This document shows, piece by piece, positions 19,440 through 31,419 of a stretch of 64,000 bases of DNA; the first letter of the stretch is position 1; each line of letters begins with the position of its first letter. The stretch is taken from NCBI GenBank assembly GCA_948099385.1, contig CANUEZ040000113.1, forward strand, positions 7,514,501 to 7,578,500, in the 5' to 3' direction. The position numbers and the translations under genes were made by a program. This DNA is from Fasciola hepatica (lineage: Eukaryota > Platyhelminthes > Trematoda > Plagiorchiida > Fasciolidae). Under the pieces are notes generated by a model. That model had not been told where the DNA came from and ran no database searches. It saw only the letters and a list, made by a program, of their open reading frames with translations.

Positions 19440-19730
19440 GTCAATCGCAGAGAGATGGTCCCATCCCGAAGACTTAGGGTTCGAAGGAGTACCTGGCCCA
19501 CACTTTGGCATACCAATTGTGTGTACTGTATTCAATGCTCGCTGGGTGCTCTAAAGGCAAGCTGGCAATCGCTACGCGACACAACAATTGGCTGGACTCT
19601 TTTCGGACCGCTGGCGGAGGAAGTCCAACAATCGGCATCAGTAAATTGCCTGAAGGTTTCTGAGAGAAGTGCCTATGTGAAAAGCAACCGGTTTTTCGAT
19701 ACAAAAACCAGAGGTCCGTCCTAGGGAGGG
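19440..19730 (+). pseudogene. BEL3 protease-RT linker fragment
   Basis: The frame contains C-S-L-G-A-L-K-A-S-W followed by TTIGWTLFGPLAEE and SASVNCLKVSE. It aligns in order with the BEL1 segment IGCDVPEAHWVLDQ ... ALGWMLYGPVG ... SVNYLSAE, which lies between protease and RT. The fragment sits on the other side of the non-LTR insertion at 17385-19150, so the two BEL3 parts were once contiguous. No RT domain follows, so BEL3 is truncated. Confidence 0.65.
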
Positions 19731-20640
19731 TTCCCCTAGAAGAAGATAGTTCGGTGCTCCTAATGGAGAATTCAAAGACACAAAGTCACGACCGACAACA
19801 TGAAGCTGTTCTATTCAAGCCATCACGGTTGGAAGACTTATCGGGAGATAGAGAAATGGCCTGGAAGAGTTTGACATATAGCGAAAAGTGACCCTTTCGG
19901 GTAGCCTAGTTGAGACTTGGGTACCAGCTTTCTATGCAACACAGCTTGGAATTGGTTGACCGAGTGCCAGCTTACTGTAAGTGGATGAAACTGCACCGCC
20001 GGTGGCGCAAACATCAACCTCTATCAAAGCAAAAATTACTGAGGTAAATTCGATGTCCATACGTGGGTCAAAAATGACTGCATCGTCATCTGGCCCTACG
20101 GTAGAAACAATTTTGCAAGGGAACTACGTCACCATGGAATTCCCCTTTGCCTATCGGACGGGACCCGGAGCTGCGGTACAGCACGGAAAACGGAGAAAAC
20201 GGGTAGTTAGTTGGGGAAAGCAGAATTCTTCCACTAGTAGGAGGAAATAGTAATGAATATACTGAGGAGTCAAACCCAAAACTATGTATAAAATACGAAG
20301 TAATTTGCAGGCTACTTCGCGCCGAGGATTCAGCTTTTAATTCCGTTTAACCCCCTACACATAATAAAGTTGAGCTGTCTTTCTTCAACAGTTCTTTCGG
20401 TCTTTGGAGGAAAACATTTTTCCACAGTTTGTAGGGTATTGTTTGTCACGCCTTCCGCATACACGAACTCTGAAACGCTCTGATTTGTGTTGGCATTCGA
20501 TTAGGTTCCTTGTTCATGTGTGTTTTAATACTCTTCTTCGTGCGCTGGTTTTTGAAGCTCATTTACATTCGTAAAAGGACTCGAATTTCCCTAAAGTAAT
20601 TTGACGAGCTCAATTCACGTAAACCCACCTCTTGCAGCTA
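19731..20640. other. No recognised gene; one open frame of unknown origin
   Basis: An 89-codon frame (19981-20250, plus) with a Ser/Thr-rich start and a basic end (GKRRKRVVSWGK) is open but matches nothing I recognise. It could be degenerate BEL3 sequence or chance. A possible polyadenylation signal AATAAA lies near 20361. Confidence 0.3.
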
Positions 20641-20982
20641 ACTAGAGATGACAGAGTTTGAATACGTGAAATCGTGACAACAGGCTATACTGGATAGACG
20701 TAACCAATTACCACTTAGCTCCAAGCAGTTTGTACTCTTGTCTGATGCCACGGAGATGCTCGGTGTTTGTCCGCTTGCTGTAAAAACCATTGGCTTCCTT
20801 GCGACAGCGGACGGTTGTACCTCTAACGCCCTTAGATAGCGTCGCATCCGGTGTCGTTCTAAAACGTAAACGTGATCGACATTGTTCCAAAACAAACCGT
20901 CCCTGAACCCTTCCACCGACTTTTACCGTTTTCTGTCAACCGTCGTAACTTTTGGCCTGTTGTTCGCTCCTTAGGCCACTCT
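20641..20982. repeat. 342-bp dispersed repeat, copy 1
   Basis: The block matches 38978-39319 over 342 bp without gaps, with about five substitutions by eye. Similarity stops abruptly at both ends (ACTAGAGATGAC ... GGCCACTCT). No terminal inverted repeat, poly(A) or target duplication is evident. Both copies keep open minus-strand frames across the block, but the protein matches nothing I know. Confidence 0.85.
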
Positions 20983-21189
20983 TTTGGAATCCAGTTAATA
21001 CGAGGTATCTGGAGAACTGAAATGATGAACCATTCGTCTTTTCTAGTTTCTCTTTTGTGGGACCCCGAGTGCTGGTTAACCCTAGTGGTAATTTTGTTCG
21101 TTAATCACCCAGTTTTTCAACCAATTTTTGCTTTCTTCTTACCTAATTGTTTTTTGATTTTTCGTATCATTTCGACTTATTTTATCACT

Positions 21190-21467
21190 CGTAGTTTGGG
21201 CGACCCAAACTTTTTGAAGCTGTGGTAGATGCACTCGCCATTCGGTTTGCACCGTTTGGGAAAATAAACTCTAGTGCGCTGTACGACCACTACAGTTGGC
21301 AATTTCACTATGCGCTCGCAGCTCTTCCTCCACACAAGGTCAACGAAGTACAGACTGTATTGGAATGGGAAGAACCCAACCCGTACGAAAGCGTGAGAGC
21401 AGCCGAAGTACGTTTGCCTACACATTTAAGCCGAGCTTTGGATAAGGGCTCCTTCTTTACCTTTTAG
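21190..21467 (+). pseudogene. Gag-like capsid fragment of an LTR retrotransposon
   Basis: The frame reads FGKINSSALYDHYSWQFHYA then LAALPPHKVNEVQTVLE and NPYESVRAAEV. The order F-x-x-x-x-I-x-S-x-x-x-x-(Y/F)-x-x-L-x-A-L-P-P-x-x-x-x-x-V ... N-P-Y-E-x-(L/V)-(R/K) is the usual capsid pattern of Gypsy-type gag proteins. Nothing recognisable as nucleocapsid or protease follows; the frame ends at 21467. It belongs to a different lineage from the gag fragment at 14225. Confidence 0.6.
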
Positions 21468-24400
21468 TGCTTCTATGTAGATTCATGGACGAGTTTCGAA
21501 GGCTTTAGGTTCTGGTCTTCGTGGCACCTTTCGTTGGGTTCTGTTATTTTCAGAGGTTCAAAACGCCAAACTTTGCTTCTATTTCGTGCATCACTCTGAC
21601 CTATTGATCAGTTGCTGGCGATAATGACGATAATGATGGTTTAGTTCGGAAACCCCCGAAGTTTGCTGGGCTGCATGATCACATGGTACAAGTGAGTTCA
21701 CAATCGGAATTCTTGGATGGTAATTTGGATATATGTAGTGAAGAGGAGTGTAGAGGTTTTTGTGGTTGCATAAAAAAATGCCCGGCGACTTTGAATTTGA
21801 AAGTCAAGTGGTGGCGCCGCTCACGGTAAGGCGGAATCAGTCCAGCCCTGGGATTTGAAGCGCCGCTATTTCTGTGGTGGTTTCTACTGTCCGTAACAAG
21901 TAAGCTATTTGTTTTCGTACTTAGTCCAGTGCCATGAAAATGATCCGATTCGCGTTTCTGGTTGATGAAGGTAAATTACCATTGTATTACAATCTGATTC
22001 AAGTTTGATTCGAACAGCATATTTGGTATATATGGCTGGTATAGTAAACGTTGTGTCAATATGCTATCCCCGTTATATATTTTATGTACACCATTCTATT
22101 TTTCTCGGGCATTACAGAATATATATGTATACATACACTGAATGTTTTGCGGGCTTTCCCCTCAAATTCCGTCAGAATGTCTGCGCTTTACCTTGGAAAA
22201 GTTTATGTAACCACTCCTGGTATTTTATTAGTTGGAGTCGATTTTATCTGGCTATAGATGGGAGACCTGAAATGGTCATTGTGCTGACCCCCCTCTTGCT
22301 GCTTGGGGTCTATCAATGGACAGTTATTCGATACTTATCACCAAAACCACTTCTAGCCCAGCAAATGGTTTATTGCACAATTTAGATGTGGTCACGCATA
22401 GGCATATACATATATCCCAGCTAACAACCAGCGTAGGATTTCAATAATGACGTGATACTATTGCCCCTCAAACCGTTGGTCGATGGCACACCTGATTTAC
22501 TTTGGCTCACTGTTCGAATCGAGAGCACGGTTTTCTTCTCCCCCCGGTGGGGCTATGAAAAGTCAGCAGGACAGCTTTTGGTGCCTATCATATCGAACAG
22601 TATAGTTTGTGAGACTGGTAAACCCGCGACCTTATGGTGAACACAGAAGCGGGAGTAAATTTATCTCATATTGAAGTAAAATAACGTAAGGCGTACAGAC
22701 GTGGCTGAAGAGGTTCCCTAGCAGTCTTGTCGACGGTCGTGAACCAACCCTTATCCAGTTCATCAATTTCGAAAATCACAAGCCTTAGGCATGTTGAGTA
22801 TGGCCAGCGTCCCTAAATCCGCTCTGCATACGGTAAAAGAATACAAGGTAGCGGTATTGCCTACAAAATGCAAATACAATCCAAGGCAGCACGGCCAAAC
22901 ATGTGCCTAGTTATACAAGGGTTGATTTTCGTCATTTATGCGATTGCCAGACAAAATAAAGGATGCCACATTTTCAATTATAGATAATGTAAGTCGAAGG
23001 GATAATAGTTATCTGCTAGAAATCAGCATGTATCTCCGTTCAAGTGCGTCAATAGATACCGAAAAGACGTTCAACTTGCCTAACCGCCTAAATGAGTACT
23101 GCCTTATGGCAGCTAAATGTGCCATGGCTGACGAAAGCGCTCCACGAGCAAGACTATGCGACTAAGCAAGACTGATAAATGAGTAACTGAAACAGACTCC
23201 TATTTTCGCCACACACACGAACGCCATCTTGTTCCACGCCATTATGGCTTTTTAACCGGAGGTATTATGGCCTCATCCAGGAGCAGTGCAAGTGAAGGAA
23301 GACTCATTAGCCAACTATTCAAGTTCACGTGCGAAGGAGACGGCAAGGGAAGTGGTAGTCAGAAGGGTGTGGCCCTGAAAAGGGCCTCGTGTTCGTTCAC
23401 GTATTACGAATTCGGTGTCGATAGGCCATACGGTGTGCTCAGTGGTAGTTTTCTTTATAAAATGCTGCACACCTGGAAATGTGTTCATCTTCCGCAGGTT
23501 TTACATTAGGCCCACTGAACTTCCACACCTTAGTCCACGTTTTGTTCATTGCTTGTGCAGACACTGCAGACGTCCTGACAAATAGGCGAGTAGTCCACTT
23601 ACAGAAGCTGCCTTTTGGAATTCGTCTAGTACATTGTGCGAATGCTTCATCGACCAAATTAAGACACAGAAACAGGAGCCCGCCAACCGAAGAGTAACGA
23701 ATGTCTCCCATTCCAAATGAGGATACCTGGAAGGAATTTATTAAGCAATTAATGATGACACACCTGGATGATTCATCACTTTTTTAAAAAGTGAAGCATA
23801 ACATCTGACACATGGATGCCTCTTTTTTTGCCACTGTTTACTTATTGGAACTGTATACATAGAAAGACTTGCGAGTGTCTTAGTGAAAATCCTAAGAATC
23901 TGCTTCGAACGCGTCGACATCGGATTATACATTATGGATTGAACGCCGAAACACAAGTGAAACTTCGACCTGCATGAACACCGTTTGCAAAGCGACAGCA
24001 CAATGCGAAACGAAGGTACGCAAATTCCAGTGTGCAAGCTTAAATACGACCGGTGAACCAATCAAATGTCAGAATACAAAACAGAAATATCGGCAAAAAA
24101 CGAAACACTCGCGAACCAAGTAACAACCACCTGTGAGTTCCCACACAAACCAGTAAGGCATCTAGGAAAACCATCTAGATTAGGCAGCGTTTCACCATCT
24201 AAGCTATCATGTTCCATCAAGGGACAGGTGCTATACATCAGGTCTGCTGGACTAACGCCGTACTTCCCATCGCTTATTGACGAGCGAAGTCGGCTTTGTC
24301 TGCGAGATACGTAATAAAGTGCAGCGAGAATGGAAGCCAAGTACCTATGAGTTCGGATTTGGGCTACATGAAGTAGCAAGTGAGGGCGTGCTGACAAAAT

Positions 24401-26100
24401 GCATTTGAAATGGGCATCGGTAAAAAATCGGAAAAATTATTGGTGTCGACAGGTAAGCATTTAAACCAGCAGTTCTTATGACCCGTGAGAAAGCAGAAAT
24501 GTTATTCCGAATGGGTTGCAAGATATTCTGCTGGAAGGGAAAGTGCGTAGATGAAATAGAAAGCCCGATTGACCACGAACTGAGTACTTGATATCCAGCT
24601 AGATGTTGCGGAGACAACACACATATTGGGGTGAGAGTACGAGACCGGTCATGGGAAATTGGTGGAGCGGAGTGCTAGAAGTTGAGTGATGAGACGAACA
24701 AGATTCAATTAAATGGTTGCCTGGGTTATTATTGATAATAAAATTGATAGAGCATTTCGGGCGGGCTTGACGCGTGCTGCAATGCAGGCACAAGTGGGAC
24801 GGGAATCGCAAGCGGCAAGGCCGCGCGCGGCGCGCGGACCGAAAGCCTCGCTGTTTGATGTCCGACAGATTTCCCACGCTTGAATCTTCCGTGTCACTCA
24901 AGTTGAACGAACTTCAGCAAAGCTGAACTTCTCCCACAGTCCAAAGGTCCATCTTCCAGATCCCCGACACTTCGAGACGAAAACTGCAGTCAAGACTCGT
25001 GTCCTTAACCCTTTCGCATTGTCCAGCGATCTATCTTCCAGTTCGCCGGCAATACCAGATACAAGATACTGTCAAGATTTGTATTTTGAACCCTTTCCGT
25101 TTTACCACTTCCCCACTATCTAGTGAACTATCTTACAGCTCACTGGTGACATTCAGATGACAAGATAATCACAAGATCCGGGAACACTTGGGCTGTAGCC
25201 TCGTACTCGTGTATTACTTCAAGACTTCAAGACAACTGATGGCGGAATCAGAGTTTACTATGGGATAAAATAATTGCACATATTACTTTAGGAGAACAGT
25301 GAAATGAACTAAAATGATAAAGACGACCGGCAAATAGAAGGCTCATGGTAAGGTAGTCGGTTGGGCTATTTTCGATTGAGGTCGGCTGAAAGTTCGGAGT
25401 AAACGCATAAGCGGTATAGGAAATAATCACAACTAGTGGAAAGTGGGACATATTCGCGGGGTATGTTGGTGATATTTATCGAATGACGAATTTATCGATC
25501 TGAGTATAAACACTTAGTTACAGGCTGCAGAATATGGAAGGCATGTGGATACAAAAATCATCGATTTACTAGAGAAAAGCTTTCGGCCAATTATTCACTA
25601 CATAAAGGAGATGTCAAGAGGTGTCATCATGGAAATATATCAGTCATCAGAGATGGCGGTATAAGATGGTGGCCGGACACTAGCGGAACCAGATATATAG
25701 CAAACCATTCCCGTATCTTGATGGGGGAAGACTACCAGAGTGGCAGTGGGAGGAAACGGCACAGCGAATTTTTAACTTTTTATAGGGTTAGGCAGGAAAT
25801 GTCAAAGTGGAAATGGAAGATGAATCAAAATGGACTGCGAAGCTACAGCGACCAGACAGGTGTTTAGTTTTGCAACAGAGATGGTTGAGTAGTTCACAGG
25901 TAAATGGGGATAAGTAGATGAAAGCGGCACAATGTGTACCTCGCGAAAAGAACAGATGAATAAAGCTGCGCCACGTATACGGAAGAAAGCGGCAGTGGAC
26001 CAACGGATAAAGAATACAATGCATGAGCCTGTGAATGTAGTTGTGGAGAAAGTGAATGTGCACGAATGTGGTAATCTTAGGTCTCTTACTTTTAGGCTGT
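21468..26100. other. No gene recognised in about 4.6 kb
   Basis: Only short frames occur and none shows a family motif. AT-rich ATAT tracts lie around 22070-22135. A GC-rich CpG patch (GGCCGCGCGCGGCGCGCGG) lies at about 24819-24837. The stretch 25600-26060 is purine-rich on the plus strand, which resembles the noncoding or ORF1-like flank of the minus-strand non-LTR element that follows. Confidence 0.35.
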
Positions 26101-26109
26101 CGGGGATAA

Positions 26110-28780
26110 ACTGATCAATAATTTTAAACGTTCCTGCGGAAACCTGGCATTTATACTCAAGGGCTCAACCTTTGCCAGCGGGGAACTTCATCAGCCACTG
26201 TTTGATCCGTGAATCTACCGATAGTAAATCGTTTGTTGTGTCAGCAATGGTAGAAGCTAAGGCTCCAGGTTCAAAGGAGTACATAATTTTAATTTTGTCT
26301 GCAAAAAGGAGCGCGGCGCTTTATGTGATGATGTTTGAATCGGAATAATATTCGTGAGAAAAAGTAAAGGACTCAGTAAAATACTTTGAACAAGCCCTCC
26401 AATTACTGGTCGAGGTGAAGATAATTTGCCGTCAACGTCTACCACCAGTATTCGGGATGTAAAATATGACGAAAACCAACTCAGAATCGGGTCCACAACC
26501 CCTTAGGGTTTCATCTTAGCTAGTAGCCTATCAAGGGCTACTTGATCAAAGGCCTCAGTCATATCAAGGAGAACTGCGATCACTGATTTACCACTGTAGG
26601 TAGACTTGTTTATCAAGTTGAGGAAGTCGCTCACTCAAGAGGCACACGAACTTTTTGAGCAAAACCGTGCTGTCCAGTAGATGAGTTTTCAGCTTACTTT
26701 ATCCAGTCTTTCCATAGTTCGAGAAGATATGGGGGTGCAGTTCACCCGTCGAGAGTTGGTTAGGTCCTGTCTTGAGCCCTCCTCAAGGATTGGGATAATA
26801 ACTGACGTTTCCCGATTGGGAGGATAAGGTGCTACCGCTCATAGATAAATTTAGAAATCTTTGACAACAAGGATGGAACATCAGTTCCACCTAAACTGAA
26901 AGAAGCCGGTGGTGTTGTATCTGGCCCGGGGTGTTAGGACGGCTTATTTTAGTAAGTTGTGTCTTTAAGTCGTTTGGTGAAGTGAAATTCCTGAGAACTG
27001 TTCAGGTGTCGGCGGCTTTGCGTAATGTAGACATGGGTGGTCATCGGTCTTTAGAGAAGAAGCGAAATAGGGACTGAATGCCCCGGGGATCTCTTGGGAG
27101 TTCGCTGTTTAATTGTTGTTGTGATAAGAGAAGAGCGCTGTCTGTTTCTCAGCTTCTTTAGCTTGGACAAATCTTCCGTTCTTTTGGGGCGACTCAGTGC
27201 CCTTAGTTCCCTTTTCTGTTGGAGAATATTTCAGTCAGTTGTATTGAAGGAGATGAACGATTCATTTATAAGAACAACGAATAATTCCCCGACCTAAGGA
27301 GTTTTCGCTGTAGTATAGGAAGTCTCTCTTTCAATCGACAGGCTCCGTTCGGTTTATAGAGTCCGGTTGGCCCTTGTTTTGGTGTGATTACGTCAAGACA
27401 TGCATTTAGCATGGAGTGAAGCCGATCCACTGCGGTATGCAAGTCGTCAGATAAAAAGAGAGTAGCCCGGTTCTGGGTGCCAATAGGTAAAAGTAAATGG
27501 TTCGAACCAGCTTGGTGGAGTGGTCTCCCGGCGATTGCCTTGTGGACAGTTCGCGTTGGCGCTGAAAACTTACACCTTGCCGGTAAGCGGTCACATCCCT
27601 GGAGGCTGTTTACGACCGATGTGTGTACATGAGATAATCTCACCGTAAAAATGAGGTCCAGAATGTTACTGCTTCCTGTCGGGCGCATCACGCGTTGAGT
27701 CTACTCTCCTAAACTGATGCTGGTTAAGATGTGCAGTAGGTGATGCTGGGCGTCCATAGTGGATCACCGGACACCTAATGTAACCACCGGTCGTGGAAAA
27801 TCACCCTAAAACCGTTGCAGTTCCATGTTTTTCTTAACATCACCCACTTGCCTACACTATTCACGTGTCTTTATGCACTGTTTTTTTATGGACCAACTGT
27901 TGTTTGTTCACGCCCAGAGCGCTACTTTGTCATACCTTTGTTCTGGACCTGCGTGAAGCACGTGCTCCTCGCATGCATGCCACAACTCGGTTTCTCGTTT
28001 GTTGAGTCCTTCTGATCTCATTATTGATATTTGTACCTTTTTGGTAACATTGTTCATTCAACAATCTAGTATCGTAGAATCTCACGGAAGATGGCTTTTT
28101 CATTTCGTGATCCTTTGGGAGTTTGGCTACGCATCGCTCAAACGTGTGTTACACCTGGTGCATTAAAGACACGGGCCAACATTTCGGAGTCGGGTATGCC
28201 AGCTACAACGTTTAAAGCTCCTGTGATAGACAAGAGGAATTTCTGCTTAGTATTGGAGGGAAGGCTGCAGATGCAACTAATAAATAAGTCAGGATATTCT
28301 GTAGTTACCCGTAGCCAAATTGAATCTGGTCATTAATCCCGTGGAAGTGCTGATATACTTTCGCTCGCATGGTATGCCGCACATATATAAGACGGCCTCC
28401 CATTGATGAGTTAGTCTATTTTTCCTGGAAGCTCGGTACCAGTTGAAAGAGATATCCTCGTTCGGAATGTTGTCTGTCAACCAGGTTTCGGTAATTAAAA
28501 TGAAGTCGTAGTCAGACGTGAACAATAATATACGCAGTATTCACATCTTCACCATTGAGAGTGCATTCAGCATAAGCAGTGAGAGCCGTTCAGTGGAGTC
28601 AAGATTAACTTTAGGATTTTTATAGGATTCCGGATTTACGTTCGCTTCTGAAGGATAGGAAAGCGCAATCAGTATTGCTCGAGATAGAAAGGTCGGTGAT
28701 GTGGATGAGGGAATACGACACACCATGGATGGTGGAATAAGCCGAGTGGGCATATCTGTCGAGGGGGTGATCATGGTTGC
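26110..28780 (-). pseudogene. ORF2 (EN-RT) relic of a Rex1/CR1-like element, minus strand
   Basis: Reading down the minus strand: LLMLNALSMVKM (near 28560), then SDYDFILITETWLTDNIPNE (28525-28440), the start of an AP endonuclease domain. A later endonuclease part has GSSNILDLIFTVRLSHVHTS (27691 downwards) and an HTAVDRLHSM region. The RT part has MDPILSWFSSYFTSRILVVD and KLSSPRPVIGGLVQSILLSP (26496-26400), which is motif B with the usual Q-G-S degraded. Frame breaks and stops are frequent. A solo BEL LTR is inserted at 27779-28153. The open ORF1-like frame at 29086-30741 lies upstream in the same direction. Confidence 0.75.
27779..28153 (+). repeat. Solo LTR of the BEL1 family
   Basis: The sequence starts TGTAACCACCGGTCGTGG and ends GTGTTACA, and aligns along its length with the reverse complement of the BEL1 LTR (e.g. 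CGCCCAGAGCGCTA and TTTGGCTACGCATCGCTCAA). No internal BEL sequence adjoins it, so it is a solo LTR left by LTR-LTR recombination. A clean target duplication is not visible (flanks CCTAA and CCTGG). Confidence 0.85.
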
Positions 28781-29085
28781 TAGGCTATGCTGAAAGGAGG
28801 TCGGTGGTTTTTGAATCTACTTAGTGCGGAACAACACCGTGAAAGTTCGCCAACAAGAGCCTTGCTACTGGTAGGTGCTGGTGGCTGGGACATAGAAATA
28901 TGAGGGGATAGGGCTGAGTAGCTATCAAGTGGGAGAGAAAAAGGAACTGTAGTACTATCAAGTACCTTGGCACTTGCCTTAATACGGACGGTAAGGCAGG
29001 AGCCCTCTCTGAGTCACTAAGTCGATGGGCCACAATCTGAAGCGGGGATGAGAGATGGAAGTGGGATATAGCGGTGCTGGTCAGC
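28781..29085 (-). other. Low-complexity spacer between the ORF1-like and ORF2 regions
   Basis: The minus strand is pyrimidine-rich and encodes Ser/Pro/Leu-rich short frames without known motifs. It separates the 551-codon frame from the endonuclease relic. Confidence 0.35.
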
Positions 29086-30741
29086 TCAGGGGTTGGAAGG
29101 TCGCGGGTATTGTTGCAAGTAGTCTGCGGTAGGAAAGGGATTCAGGGTGGGCGAGATGTGAGAATGATAAAAAGCGGGCCATCCGTGGGGGAGAATATTA
29201 CTTAGGTCAAGGTAGAGGTTAAGCAAAACAATGAAGTAATCGTTCAGTATGAAAGGAGGCATTATTGTAAAAGCGCGGGGGTTAGTTGTAGCTGTTTGAT
29301 GAGAAGGATAACCGGAAGATATAGAGAAAACATGACTGGGTTGTATATATGGTGCAAACGGTGGACGGTGGTTTTGAGTGGGAAGATAGGTCCTGAATAA
29401 AGTTCTGTTGTCCAATGTTACTCTCAGTACTGCTTCGCTCGGGGTAACTGGCTTTGGGAGGTGTAGCTTGATGAGTGAGTTGGCACTGATCGTAGCGTCA
29501 ACAATGTGCAATCCATCTAGTGACGACGCTTTCGCTGGCCTAAGAGATGGCCTAGGCTCAACTATTTCGTGCACAGTGGACGGTTGGGTGGCTACTGGAT
29601 TTGAGTGAAAAAGTAGACTAGAAGAATATGGGGTGCCTTCATTGATGGATATCGAGTTTCGGGGTATGTTTGGTAAGCTGGATGGACAGATCGCACTCTC
29701 ATTTGTCGTAGCCAATGTTCTGGTGACCGGTAATGGTGGAGTCCAGTAAGCAGACCAGAAGACGGACAGCTTGCCGGGGTTCAACTCCATGCACCTTGGT
29801 TTCTCGTACTTTGGTTGACGAGGCCAGGTTGGAATTGATATATCTGAGTCGACGTCAAACATATACAACTGGTGCTCGGGTGAGCGTGAAGTCGAACTGC
29901 TACTGCATGTACGTTGGTCGTCGTCATATGGTGAAGAAGTAAATAGCTGAGGACGGACGTTTTTTGGCTTGGCTGAGCACCTGCTGGCGGATCTGTGAAA
30001 TCCCTTTTGCAGTGGGGTCTTGTCAGCAGCCACCTGAACTTTCTTGAACTGGGTTTTCGAAGCGGAGGTGGATTGGTTCCTAATGAGTCCTGTGTCAGAT
30101 TTCTCGTCTATGAGTTCGAACAACAGTAAACACAATTGGAGTTGAATATTCTTTCCTAACAAGGCGCACCGACAGAAGTGGTGTGACATATTAGTAGCAC
30201 CCAAGAGGCTAGTTTTTACTTCTTCAACAGGGGTTCTGTCAGGTATACTGAATAAAACATCATTTTCCGAGTAGCTCATCCTTCGCACAATTTCCGGAAT
30301 AACGGTGTATTTGAAACCTCCAGGCTTGACTAGGTCTTGTGCGACGGATGTGTTGTGGAACCAGAGATGTACGCGAGCAAAAACCAACTTGGGCGGAGTT
30401 TTGTCAACCAAAGAAATAGGACTGTTGAGATTAGGGATATTTTGTTCTACCGCCTCAGCCCTTTTGTTTGCACTGCCGAGAATATTATGGAGGCTGACAG
30501 AACAAAAAATCAGTGAAAGTTTCGGAGCTTTTGACTCGGCCAGCACTTTTGGTCGAGCTTCGGGGCAGCCAACCATTGAGGGTGTAGTCCGTTTGGCTGG
30601 TAGTTTTGGCTTTGCAACATAGGTAGCAATTGCTCTCAAGAGCTGAATGTACGGAACAGCCTTGCCTTCCACGATGCAAAGGTTGCCAGGAGTAAAAGCG
30701 TGGAACTCTGTGGCTTTTGGATGGGGAACTCTTAACACCAT
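29086..30741 (-). CDS. Open 551-codon frame of unknown function, possible ORF1 of the adjoining non-LTR element
   Basis: This is the longest uninterrupted frame outside BEL1. I recognise no domain. The N-terminal ~250 residues are mixed polar and hydrophobic, with VFARVHLWFHNTSVAQDL and IVRRMSYSENDVLFSIPD as the most folded-looking parts and an HFCRCALL cluster. The centre is Ser/Lys-rich and the last ~200 residues are Pro/Ser/Thr-rich and probably disordered. It lies upstream of, and in the same direction as, a Rex1/CR1-like EN-RT relic (28780-26110), the position of an ORF1. Against that, ORF2 is ruined while this frame has no stop in 1.65 kb. It could also be a host exon or a chance frame in biased DNA. 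The start is the first Met in the frame. Confidence 0.45.
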   Translation of the reverse strand: MVLRVPHPKATEFHAFTPGNLCIVEGKAVPYIQLLRAIATYVAKPKLPAKRTTPSMVGCPEARPKVLAESKAPKLSLIFCSVSLHNILGSANKRAEAVEQNIPNLNSPISLVDKTPPKLVFARVHLWFHNTSVAQDLVKPGGFKYTVIPEIVRRMSYSENDVLFSIPDRTPVEEVKTSLLGATNMSHHFCRCALLGKNIQLQLCLLLFELIDEKSDTGLIRNQSTSASKTQFKKVQVAADKTPLQKGFHRSASRCSAKPKNVRPQLFTSSPYDDDQRTCSSSSTSRSPEHQLYMFDVDSDISIPTWPRQPKYEKPRCMELNPGKLSVFWSAYWTPPLPVTRTLATTNESAICPSSLPNIPRNSISINEGTPYSSSLLFHSNPVATQPSTVHEIVEPRPSLRPAKASSLDGLHIVDATISANSLIKLHLPKPVTPSEAVLRVTLDNRTLFRTYLPTQNHRPPFAPYIQPSHVFSISSGYPSHQTATTNPRAFTIMPPFILNDYFIVLLNLYLDLSNILPHGWPAFYHSHISPTLNPFPTADYLQQYPRPSNP

Positions 30742-31419
30742 GGAATTGCCGATAGCAAGACTTTAGAGGTAAATAAAGACTTCTTGTTGCTTGCTGAAAT
30801 GATTGTTGCAATTATATAATATCGAATTTAAAACAAACTAATGGAGTGAAGTTGGATTGGACGGTAGACTGCCATACGATACCGCACTTTACTTGAACGT
30901 TCTATCATAAACAGATTTTCCCTCCAATTTTGTGCTGGGAAGCAGTTCAGAGATGCTTCTTGAAAGAAGTTATAAGTCAGCTAACTAAAGGTTTGTATTC
31001 CGAGAAAGTCCCTGGGATTTTTTCTAAGTTACGGAAACAAGCTAAGAAGCTGTAATTTTCGGTATTACTCTAGATAGTTCATTAAAACCTATGCCGATTC
31101 AAATCGGAAAACGACGTGGTGTGGTAGTTCTCCTAATGCCATGATCTAGCCGAGAACCAACAAAAGCATTTTTGGAGTTGAAAAGGATATTCTTAGGTAG
31201 GTTTTATCCTGATCTCTTAGAAAACGTTTGTGGTGATATTTTACGATATTAGCTTGCGATCTCGCTGTACGGTGGCACAGCTAATTGCTCTAACAATCAT
31301 CTTTTCAGTATAAATAATTGATACCATTATCAGTGTCATCAAAATGAGTCTAAACGAAGCGAAAAGCTCAAACCGAGACTACCTAATTTTAGCGCCAAGA
31401 TGTCCTCCACCAATGCCAA
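30742..31419. other. No gene recognised
   Basis: AT-rich DNA without a supported frame. The right end passes into Gypsy pol; the border is not defined. Confidence 0.35.

Noticed and set aside
22005..22385. 126-codon hydrophobic frame in AT-rich DNA
   Set aside because: Its composition reflects AT-rich sequence, with no family motif or splice context.
23439..23711. 90-codon minus-strand frame with a hydrophobic patch, considered as a secreted peptide
   Set aside because: The hydrophobic patch is short, no splice or promoter context is visible and no family is recognised.
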